Assembly (NCBI GenBank): GCA_025454095.1
Contig: JALOPC010000314.1
Span: 1 to 5,105 of the forward strand
From: Syntrophales bacterium
GTDB lineage: Bacteria; Desulfobacterota; Syntrophia; Syntrophales; UBA2192
Length of the DNA stretch: 5,105 bases
Direction: 5' to 3'
A model generated the notes under the pieces. That model searched no databases, had not been told where the DNA came from, and worked only from the letters and a program-made list of their open reading frames with translations. Positions 1 through 4,645 of this stretch are shown here, piece after piece. Every line of letters starts with the position of its first letter. Within the stretch, counting starts at the first letter, position 1. The position numbers and the translations under genes were made by a program.

Positions 1-57
1 TTACGGGCGCTGGCACGCAATAACCCTCAAACCCGGACGAGGGACCCTATGGAGTGA
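1..57 (+). CDS. C-terminal end of an upstream gene (partial)
   Basis: Frame 1 is open from the window edge to a TGA at 55-57 and would encode a hydrophilic tail ending ...NNPQTRTRDPME. The main support is position: a strong intrinsic terminator begins seven bases after this stop, as expected at the 3' end of a transcription unit. Frame 3 also closes early (TAA at 21-23), so the true end could be there instead, with a six-codon tail. Frame 2 runs on through the terminator and is unlikely. Nothing can be said about function from 18 residues. Confidence 0.45.
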   Translation, partial: LRALARNNPQTRTRDPME

Positions 58-64
58 CGAGACG

Positions 65-100
65 AGCCCTGCTTCAGGACATGAGGCGGGGCTTTTTTTT
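65..100 (+). terminator. Strong rho-independent terminator
   Basis: A 12-base arm (65-76, AGCCCTGCTTCA) pairs with 82-93 (TGAGGCGGGGCT) around a five-base loop GGACA. Only two of the pairs are G-T wobbles. The 3' arm ends in T and seven further T residues follow (94-100), giving a run of eight. This is a textbook intrinsic terminator on the + strand. It should end the upstream transcript and isolate the gene at 165. It also argues against a GTG start at 54 for that gene, because the leader would have to be translated through the hairpin. Confidence 0.88.
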
Positions 101-164
101 GATCGTTCATCGGTGCAGGAGAGAGGTTTTCGAAAGCGATTTCAACTGGAAAGGAGAATCACCC

Positions 165-1988
165 ATGGAAAAGAGTCTTCGCAGTATCTTCCTGTTCCTC
201 GCCCTGTTCATCGGCATGACCGGTTGGGCCGGCAACGCGGACGCTATCCAGAACCCGGGCGTCATCCAGTGGACGGCACCGCCTACGGCGTTCGTCGACT
301 CGTTGTACCGCGGCGTGCTCGGCCGCGCCCCCGAGTCCCAGGCTGTCGTCAACACCTGGGCAGGCCAGATCACCGGCGACCCCCAATCCCGTAAGAGGGT
401 TTTCTGGGCCTTCGTGAATTCGCCGGAATACCAGGCGAAATTCCAGCCCAGCGGGCCCCGCACCTGGTCCATCTGGAGCCGGACCACCCCCCGCGAGTTT
501 GTCGCAGCGGAGCACAACCCGGGCGGCGCCTACTGGCATCACGTCGAGGGCAACCTCTACCAGCTCTGGGCCCGGGCGCTGCTGGGGTGGTATATGTATC
601 GCATCAGGCTGCTTGCTTTTCTTTTCTTGACGACAAGTCTATGGATTCTCTTGGCCCAGGATGTCGCTGCCTGGCAGCTCATGAACGTCGACGCTGTCGA
701 GCGGATGCCGCCGGCTCAACGTCTCCAGTGGGTCGAGCAGCAGCTTGGCCCCTATAAGGGGCTCATCAACAGCACGGCAAAGAAACACCGTATCCCGCCG
801 CGTCTGCTCGGCGCCGTCATCATCAACGAATTGGCGGATTACGACATCAAGGACAAGGGACAGGAAACCATCTTTTCCACCGGCTCCGTCGGGATGGCGC
901 AAATCAACGTTCACACGGCGATCAAACACAAGCTCGTCGATGTGCGAGAGGAGGAAATCCGGGCCTACATCGACCAGCATTACGCACCGAGACGCATCCC
1001 CGTCGTCATCCCCCCCAATGCAAGAGGCACGTGGGACATCCTCACCGACCAGGAAAAACGAGAGGCCCGCCAGTTTGCCATGGAGCGAATTGTCTGGTAC
1101 CGGCTGAACCAGCCGGAACACGCCATCGAAGCGGCGGCGCGGGAGGCCAGCTGGGTCATGGATCAGATGAACAGGAACCTCCATCGCACATGGCAGAGAA
1201 GCCTTCTGCGTGGTCCCATTGACCGGGCTGATCCCTACCGCAATCTGATCACCGACCAGCCCTACGAGAAGGATCCCGAGAAAATCCGGATCAACAGGGA
1301 ACGGGCGCTTGCTCTCCTCGTCATCGCCGCCTACAACACGGATGCAATCGTCTTTAACGATTTCTTCCTCGACAGCCCCTACTACCAGCCTCAGAAGGGG
1401 GTCCCATTCTATAACGCCAGGACCCACGGGATCAACGGAATGGATCTCTTCGCGGAGATGTTCTTCCGGAGCCAGTGGCTCCCCACCTACGGGGTCCCCC
1501 TACCTCCGATCGAAATACCCGACGAACGGCAGCCCCCTGGAAGGTTGGCATGGTGGGGTACGTTCTCCGGCGGTCTTGAGGAGTCCGTGGTGCGGGCGAA
1601 GGTCGAGGCTCGGAAAAAGGAAGGCACCACCGCCACGTTCAAGTCCAACCCGGTCACGCTGAACATCTCACAGAACGGACAGGCTTCCATTACCGGCAAC
1701 GTTGTTTTTGAGGGTTCTTTCCGGAGCGACAAGAACGGGCTGACCGACACCCGCAGGGCCACATTCACCCTTTACAACGGCACGTGTAAACAGGAACGCT
1801 GCAGCGGTAAAATGACATGGTTTTTCGAGGGTTTTTGGCCACACCAGAAACCGCCGGGAAATTACAGGCGAGAAAAACCCGCCGAGGGGACCTGGCATGC
1901 GTCGGGACAAAATGATGGTTCCTGGGTTCTTGGGCTTCCCAACGGGGTCGCGCCGCTCTGGGCTGACATCCCGTATCGGCTGAAGTGA
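165..1988 (+). CDS. Exported DUF4214 / lytic transglycosylase-like fusion protein
   Basis: This encodes 607 residues from ATG 165, which is preceded by AAGGAG at 151-156 with 8-base spacing. A GTG at 54 is in frame but lies before the terminator at 65-100 and would add 37 residues ahead of a clean signal peptide, so it was rejected. Residues 1-27 are a signal peptide, probably cut after NADA. Residues 42-93 (FVDSLYRGVLGRAPE...FVNSPEYQ) match the pattern of the DUF4214 family. Residues 144-169 form a second hydrophobic segment that looks like another signal peptide, ending VAA before W170. Residues 195-400 look like a lysozyme-fold SLT domain: probable catalytic Glu222 in IINELADY, then GSVGMAQI (240-247), then AAYN (388-391). 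About 140 residues separate the last two motifs, more than in compact SLT domains. Residues 495-600 look beta-rich, with Cys541 and Cys546 close enough for a disulfide. By family knowledge the expected role is cleavage of peptidoglycan glycan strands in the periplasm. Activity and substrate are inferred. The gene could instead be two genes, the second starting at 594. Confidence 0.8.
   Translation: MEKSLRSIFLFLALFIGMTGWAGNADAIQNPGVIQWTAPPTAFVDSLYRGVLGRAPESQAVVNTWAGQITGDPQSRKRVFWAFVNSPEYQAKFQPSGPRTWSIWSRTTPREFVAAEHNPGGAYWHHVEGNLYQLWARALLGWYMYRIRLLAFLFLTTSLWILLAQDVAAWQLMNVDAVERMPPAQRLQWVEQQLGPYKGLINSTAKKHRIPPRLLGAVIINELADYDIKDKGQETIFSTGSVGMAQINVHTAIKHKLVDVREEEIRAYIDQHYAPRRIPVVIPPNARGTWDILTDQEKREARQFAMERIVWYRLNQPEHAIEAAAREASWVMDQMNRNLHRTWQRSLLRGPIDRADPYRNLITDQPYEKDPEKIRINRERALALLVIAAYNTDAIVFNDFFLDSPYYQPQKGVPFYNARTHGINGMDLFAEMFFRSQWLPTYGVPLPPIEIPDERQPPGRLAWWGTFSGGLEESVVRAKVEARKKEGTTATFKSNPVTLNISQNGQASITGNVVFEGSFRSDKNGLTDTRRATFTLYNGTCKQERCSGKMTWFFEGFWPHQKPPGNYRREKPAEGTWHASGQNDGSWVLGLPNGVAPLWADIPYRLK
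584..671 (+). other. Internal start and second signal peptide within the 165-1988 frame
   Basis: ATG 594 is in frame inside the long gene and begins MYRIRLLAFLFLTTSLW, followed by ILLAQDVAA before W. This has the parts of an independent signal peptide: a short positive n-region, a hydrophobic core, and a V-A-A cleavage site around residue 26. Starting here would give a 464-residue exported transglycosylase on its own. The upstream ribosome-binding match is only fair (GGGG at 584-587, GGTGG at 586-590, the latter just three bases from ATG). No stop codon separates it from the DUF4214 part in this frame. It may be a real second start, the scar of a fusion, or a membrane anchor. Confidence 0.45.
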
Positions 1989-2011
1989 GAAGCGACGCCT
2001 CTCGTCGGTGC

Positions 2012-2038
2012 TCAACCAACCGACCTTTCACTGGTTGA
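2012..2038. repeat. Short inverted repeat downstream of the transglycosylase-like gene
   Basis: TCAACCA (2012-2018) is the exact reverse complement of TGGTTGA (2032-2038) around a 13-base loop, beginning 23 bases after the stop at 1988. No T tract follows, so it is at best a weak 3' stem-loop or mRNA-end structure. Chance is possible for a seven-base stem. Confidence 0.3.
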
Positions 2039-2055
2039 TCGGACGGGCAGCGGAA

Positions 2056-2076
2056 GCACGTCATCGCTTGACGTGC
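2056..2076. repeat. Perfect 8-bp hairpin, possible 3'-end stem-loop
   Basis: GCACGTCA (2056-2063) and TGACGTGC (2069-2076) are perfect reverse complements around a five-base loop TCGCT. The hairpin lies 67 bases after the stop of the transglycosylase-like gene. Only CCTT follows, so it is not a standard rho-independent terminator, but it could protect or end that transcript. Its 5' arm belongs to an 11-base direct repeat, CACGTCATCGC, found again at 2176-2186. Confidence 0.4.
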
Positions 2077-2150
2077 CCTTACGTCATCAGACGGCCCGAG
2101 CACCATCGGCAACCCGTACAACAACAACTATGAATGGCGCGACGTCACAA
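2072..2150 (+). pseudogene. Possible coding remnant, left of the repeat block
   Basis: The frame beginning at 2072 reads ...TSSDGPSTIGNPYNNNYEWR and then DVTI, with a composition that looks like a real extracellular protein rather than random translation. It has no start codon with a ribosome-binding site, and in this frame it runs into a stop at 2171-2173, inside the left inverted repeat. It may be the residue of a gene interrupted by the block at 2151-2421. No family is recognised, and chance coding character over about 25 residues cannot be excluded. Confidence 0.22.
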
Positions 2151-2174
2151 TAAGTTCCCGAATCCAGCGATAAA

Positions 2175-2199
2175 CCACGTCATCGCGAGCGAAGCGTGG
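2175..2199. repeat. Dispersed-repeat motif with hairpin (CCACG...CGTGG)
   Basis: CCACG (2175-2179) pairs with CGTGG (2195-2199) around TCATCGCGAGCGAAG. The phrase GTCATCGCGAGCGAAGCG is of a kind I recall being scattered between genes in deltaproteobacterial genomes. That is recollection of a pattern, not a search result. Confidence 0.4.
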
Positions 2200-2222
2200 C
2201 GCCGTTTCCATGAGATTACCGC

Positions 2223-2237
2223 GCACCCTGCGGGTGC
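2223..2237. repeat. Small hairpin GCACCC-TGC-GGGTGC
   Basis: A perfect six-base stem with a three-base loop sits in the middle of the inverted-repeat-bounded block. It appears to be one of the block's internal palindromes and has no terminator T tract. Confidence 0.35.
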
Positions 2238-2280
2238 TCCTAAGAAACAGCTCGAATCGTTCGGAGCAAATCCCCCTCGT

Positions 2281-2301
2281 TCCCCCTTTTCCAAAGGGGG
2301 A
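2281..2301. repeat. Palindromic repeat TCCCCCTTT / AAAGGGGGA
   Basis: A perfect nine-base stem (2281-2289 with 2293-2301) has a three-base loop TCC. Just before it, TCCCCCTCG makes a partial direct copy of the first arm. Repeats of this form recur between genes in many deltaproteobacterial genomes (recollection). Their function is unknown, and they often give rise to false small proteins. Confidence 0.6.
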
Positions 2302-2312
2302 TGCTTTTAGAC

Positions 2313-2335
2313 TCCCTCCTTTGAAAAAGGAGGGA
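2313..2335. repeat. Palindromic repeat TCCCTCCTTT / AAAGGAGGGA
   Basis: A perfect ten-base stem (2313-2322 with 2326-2335) has loop GAA and lies 11 bases after the previous palindrome. The two palindromes are variants of one motif, so they look like a tandem pair of the same dispersed repeat. The 3' arm contains AAAGGAGG, which resembles a ribosome-binding site, but no start codon follows usefully. Confidence 0.6.
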
Positions 2336-2337
2336 TA

Positions 2338-2357
2338 ACCCCGCCCCCAGGCGGGGT
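2338..2357. repeat. GC-rich hairpin ACCCCGCC / GGCGGGGT
   Basis: An eight-base perfect stem (2338-2345 with 2350-2357) has loop CCCA and lies two bases after the preceding palindrome. It completes a run of three hairpins within 80 bases. TCCGGGG follows rather than a T tract, so it is not a classical terminator in either direction. Confidence 0.5.
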
Positions 2358-2383
2358 CCGGGGCTCGCAATGGACCTTTCTAA

Positions 2384-2503
2384 GGGTGTTTCGGATTCTT
2401 ATCGCTGGATTCGGAAAGTTACTTCCTGATCGGAGATGAAGCGGTGTTCGGTACCGTGATGTTTACGGGCGGGGAGCTGTTCAAGCGGAAACCGGGGCAG
2501 TGA
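2384..2503 (+). pseudogene. Possible 3' coding remnant, right of the repeat block
   Basis: The frame open from 2384 ends at TGA 2501-2503. Beyond the right inverted repeat it reads SYFLIGDEAVFGTVMFTGGE followed by LFKRKPGQ, which looks like a genuine protein C-terminus. It has no start codon or ribosome-binding site, and it ends 37 bases before the next gene. With the left-hand scrap it could represent one ancestral gene split by the repeat block. Removing the block with one TA copy leaves the two parts one base out of frame, so later decay would also be needed. No family is recognised. Confidence 0.25.
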
Positions 2504-2540
2504 TAACCTTTCGGTAATACAGGGACACAGGATTGAACCG

Positions 2541-2954
2541 ATGAGAAAATACGCTCCTCTTACAGTGGCACTGGTCCTGCTTTCGGTGGTCGTCCCCTCC
2601 GCAGTGTCCGCCCAGCTCGGCGGCGCCCCGCGGTCCGACGGACTCCAGATGTCCGACTTCGCCGCCCCGGATGACATGAAGCAGGCCGAGGCGAGAAATC
2701 TCCGGGCCCTCCTGAACAAGTGGACGGTGAAATATTGCGCATCGCCGTTTTCGGGATGCGCCGTGCCTGCCCAGGAGGCTTACGGGGAGCTTCTCGAGCG
2801 CCTGCAGGCGGCAGCGACCATGCCCGACTTGCAGGCCTGGCGGCAGAGAGCGGTTTGCGTGGACCGCTGCATGATGGAGTTGGCCCCGCCCGCCCCGGGT
2901 CAGGCTCGGGCGGGCTGCACGGAAGGGTGCGCCGGCGGCGCTCCGGTGAAGTGA
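2541..2954 (+). CDS. Small secreted six-cysteine protein, twin CX3C
   Basis: This is a 137-residue protein from ATG 2541, with AGGA at 2529-2532 eight bases upstream. Residues 1-24 are a clear signal peptide (MRKYA, hydrophobic core, cut after AVSA). The mature part is about 113 residues with six cysteines: Cys66 and Cys73, then CX3C at 106-110 and CX3C at 126-130, with 15 residues between the two CX3C motifs. The even number and export fit three disulfides in an oxidising compartment. Residues 46-64 and 77-112 look helical. The twin CX3C spacing resembles helical-hairpin disulfide proteins, but that is geometry, not homology. It is the first gene of a tight operon: the next start is 24 bases after its stop. 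I do not recognise the family and assign no function. Confidence 0.8.
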   Translation: MRKYAPLTVALVLLSVVVPSAVSAQLGGAPRSDGLQMSDFAAPDDMKQAEARNLRALLNKWTVKYCASPFSGCAVPAQEAYGELLERLQAAATMPDLQAWRQRAVCVDRCMMELAPPAPGQARAGCTEGCAGGAPVK

Positions 2955-2962
2955 CGGTCTGT

Positions 2963-2982
2963 AAGGAGCAATGCTGAATTGA
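2963..2982 (+). promoter_or_regulatory. Ribosome-binding site choosing a TTG start, with nested mini-ORF
   Basis: AAGGAG (2963-2968) is ten bases before TTG 2979, which begins a clean signal peptide. An ATG at 2971 lies only two bases from this site and opens a four-codon frame (Met-Leu-Asn-stop), whose TGA overlaps the TTG start. The spacing favours TTG as the real start. The overlapping mini-frame could couple or tune initiation, but may be accidental. Confidence 0.55.
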
Positions 2983-3872
2983 AACGGTTGGCGGCTATCG
3001 CACTTGGGGCGGCTCTGTTGCTCACCGTTCGCGGCCCCTGCGCGGGCGAGGAGGGATGTTTCCGGATCCTCTCCGAGGACGACCTCGTCTGTCGAGCCGA
3101 ATGTTGCCCCGGCGCCTTCGACGCCGGCGACGGCGTGCGCTTCCGTATGGCCCCCGGGCTCTCGGAGCGAAAGCTCATGGGCCCTCCGGTGACGTGGATG
3201 AGCATCACCGTGCTCGACGCGGATGCGCCGGTGCTGGACCTGCCCGATTCGTTCTACATCGGCTACGCCCTCCTGGCGCAGGGCGATGCCCGGTACTGGA
3301 TGATCGGGGAGTACACGGGCGGCATGCACTGCTGCGCGCGCTATCACTTCTTCTCGCGGCCCGCGCCGGGTCAGGCTCTCGGCTACCTGGGGGCAACGGC
3401 AGGCAGCGCCGAGGGCATCGACGAGGAACCCTTCCTGTGCCACAACGGCTCCCTTTACCTGGAGGACTGGGACACGCGCTTTCTCTACTTTCACACGCCC
3501 TATGCCCAGTCTCGGCTGATCCTCCCTACGCATTACCGGTTGACCTCGTCGTCGATGTCCGTCGACAACCTCCCCTTCCGCAGCCGCTACCTCGAGGAGA
3601 TCAAGGCTGTCGATGCCGACATCAGCCAGGCCGTCTCCGGACGGACGTCCCGACCGGCCGCCCTTCTTCTCGGCAAGGACCAGGGCGAGTTCTTCTCCGA
3701 CGAGGCCGGTCAGCTTCTCGTCAAGCGCACCCTGCTCTACCTCTACGCAAGGCAGGACAGGACCGCCTGGCAGACGCTGGAGCGGGACACGAGGAAGCTC
3801 TACCGCCAGGACAAGGGGCTGAAACAGATCCGGAGCGAGATCCGGAAGATTCTCGCGGAGGGGCCTTACTGA
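2979..3872 (+). CDS. Exported cysteine-rich protein with GGMHCC motif
   Basis: This encodes 297 residues from a TTG start (AAGGAG ten bases upstream). No downstream ATG would keep the N-terminal signal peptide (MKRLAAIALGAALLLTV, probably cut near CAG23). There is no lipobox at Cys21. The mature protein has Cys27, 38, 42, 43, 118, 119 and 154, including two adjacent pairs (ECC at 41-43, HCC at 117-119). The core YWMIGEYTGGMHCCARYHFF (106-125) is the most distinctive part. I recall similar GG-x-HCC sequences in uncharacterised periplasmic proteins, but no named family. Residues 205-295 are charged and probably helical. The gene sits 24 bases after the six-cysteine gene, and its TGA overlaps the ATG of the ankyrin gene, so the three are almost certainly co-transcribed. 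His117 with the cysteine pair could bind metal or form a vicinal disulfide; both are inference. Confidence 0.85.
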   Translation: MKRLAAIALGAALLLTVRGPCAGEEGCFRILSEDDLVCRAECCPGAFDAGDGVRFRMAPGLSERKLMGPPVTWMSITVLDADAPVLDLPDSFYIGYALLAQGDARYWMIGEYTGGMHCCARYHFFSRPAPGQALGYLGATAGSAEGIDEEPFLCHNGSLYLEDWDTRFLYFHTPYAQSRLILPTHYRLTSSSMSVDNLPFRSRYLEEIKAVDADISQAVSGRTSRPAALLLGKDQGEFFSDEAGQLLVKRTLLYLYARQDRTAWQTLERDTRKLYRQDKGLKQIRSEIRKILAEGPY

Positions 3873-4645
3873 TGAGAACGACTGCCGCAAAGGGCTTGTG
3901 CCTGCTCCTTCTGTTGCTGCTGCCGGTCGGGTGGCCTGCGGAGCCCGCCTCGGCCACGCAGGAAACGGACCTGAATCTGATGGAGGCCGTCGAGGCAGGC
4001 AATGCGGCCCAGGTGAAGGTCCTCCTCGCAAAGGGAGCCAGCGCGAAAGCGAAGGACGAGGCGGGCAACACGGCCCTGCATTATGCCGCGACAAAAGACA
4101 TCGCGGCCATGCTCATCGGGGCCGGGGCCCCGCTCAACGCGAGAAACGACGACTTCGGGATGACCCCGCTGTTCAATGTCACGGCGGAGGTTGCCGCCCT
4201 GCTCATCGAAAAGGGTGCCGACGTCAATGCCAGGGCCGCAAAGGGCATGACCCCGCTGACCTGGGCCGTCTACTGGGACCAGAAGGAAAAGGCGGGGCTG
4301 CTCATCGCGAGGGGCGCGCAGGTCAACGCAAAGGACGACGACGGGAAGACGGCCCTGCACGTCGCCGCAAACTGGGGGAAGACGGACCTGGTCAGGCTGC
4401 TCATCGCAAAGGGCGCCGACGTGAACGCCAAAGACAGCGCCTGCTGGACGCCCCTTCACTGGGCGGCCTTCGAGGCGGAAGGCGATACCCTGGCGCTCCT
4501 GCTGGCGGCGGGCGCGGACTGCAATGCCGTCTCGTGTCCAGCCGGGAGCAAGGGGGAAACGGCGCTTGACGTCGCCGCGCGATACCGATCGCCCGAGGTC
4601 GCCGCTTTCCTGAAGGGCAAGGGCTGCAGAAGCGCCGAGCCGTGA
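3872..4645 (+). CDS. Periplasmic ankyrin-repeat protein
   Basis: This is a 257-residue protein from ATG 3872, which overlaps the previous stop (TGATG, 3870-3874). GGAGGG at 3857-3862 supplies the ribosome-binding site. The frame stays open upstream to 3056, but that part is a shadow of the preceding gene. Residues 1-28 are a signal peptide with seven consecutive leucines, cut near ASA. The rest is about seven ankyrin repeats: 32-61 (cap), 62-91, 92-121, 122-154, 155-187, 188-220 and 227-251 (C-terminal cap). Typical phrases are LLIAKGADVNAK and GKTALHVAA. The second and third repeats are about 30 residues rather than 33, with shortened helices. Cys191, 218, 222 and 252 cluster at the C-terminal end. 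Ankyrin repeats bind proteins, so a periplasmic partner is expected, most simply a product of the same operon. It could also act as an immunity or inhibitor protein. Confidence 0.93.
   Translation: MRTTAAKGLCLLLLLLLPVGWPAEPASATQETDLNLMEAVEAGNAAQVKVLLAKGASAKAKDEAGNTALHYAATKDIAAMLIGAGAPLNARNDDFGMTPLFNVTAEVAALLIEKGADVNARAAKGMTPLTWAVYWDQKEKAGLLIARGAQVNAKDDDGKTALHVAANWGKTDLVRLLIAKGADVNAKDSACWTPLHWAAFEAEGDTLALLLAAGADCNAVSCPAGSKGETALDVAARYRSPEVAAFLKGKGCRSAEP
4055..4621 (+). repeat. Tandem ankyrin-encoding DNA repeats
   Basis: The coding sequence repeats with a unit of about 90-99 bases. The phrase CTGCTCATCG followed by C/A-rich AAGGG or GAGGGG recurs near 4199, 4298 and 4397, and each copy is followed by a GTCAACGC or GTGAACGC phrase. 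Repeats 4 and 5 (4235-4333 and 4334-4432) are most alike, which suggests expansion by duplication within the gene. Confidence 0.6.

Larger units (their letters stand above)
2151..2421. mobile_element. MITE-like block bounded by imperfect terminal inverted repeats
   Basis: The left end (2151-2173) and right end (2399-2421) are inverted copies of each other. The inner 16 bases match perfectly (CCGAATCCAGCGATAA at 2158-2173 against its complement at 2399-2414), and the outer seven have two mismatches. The block begins and ends with TA, which would suit a TA target duplication of the kind made by IS630/Tc1-type transposases. It contains no transposase, only short hairpins and the repeat-like phrase GTCATCGCGAGCGAAGCG (2179-2196). 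A non-autonomous miniature element or a composite of dispersed repeats fits best; mobility is inferred. Confidence 0.45.
1989..2540. other. Intergenic region rich in hairpins, with no intact gene
   Basis: About 550 bases separate the transglycosylase-like gene from the next operon. I find no intact gene with a ribosome-binding site on either strand. Its contents are listed separately: a perfect hairpin at 2056-2076, an inverted-repeat-bounded block at 2151-2421 containing three GC-rich palindromes, and two coding-looking scraps flanking that block. The promoter of the downstream operon should lie in the last 100 bases, but I see no convincing -35/-10 pair. Confidence 0.7.

Noticed and set aside
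54..164. GTG 54 as start of the transglycosylase-like gene
   Set aside because: It lies ahead of a strong terminator, lacks a convincing ribosome-binding site, and would bury the signal peptide 37 residues inside.
639..1427. A 262-codon frame on the - strand
   Set aside because: It is antisense to the transglycosylase domain, with no ribosome-binding site or recognisable motif. It is a shadow.
2281..2357. CRISPR array
   Set aside because: The three hairpins differ in sequence and size, and there are no regular repeats with unique spacers between them.
2128..2370. An 80-codon frame on the - strand (…GYPSFFKGG…)
   Set aside because: It is translated directly from the palindromic repeats at 2281-2357. 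PSFFKGG-type peptides are a known product of calling genes across such repeats.
2479..2520. Promoter for the operon (GATAAC or TAATAC as -10)
   Set aside because: Neither has a -35 match at a proper distance, and the -10 matches are 4 of 6 and 3 of 6. This is below what I would report.
3056..3871. In-frame 5' extension of the ankyrin gene through the preceding gene
   Set aside because: The extension is an Arg/Pro/Gly-rich shadow of the GGMHCC gene. ATG 3872 has a ribosome-binding site and starts a proper signal peptide.
2481..4094. A 537-codon frame on the - strand opposite the three-gene operon
   Set aside because: It is antisense to three genes that each have a signal peptide and a ribosome-binding site. 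Its product is rich in Arg, Pro and Gly, as expected from the complement of GC-rich codons, and it has no recognisable domain.
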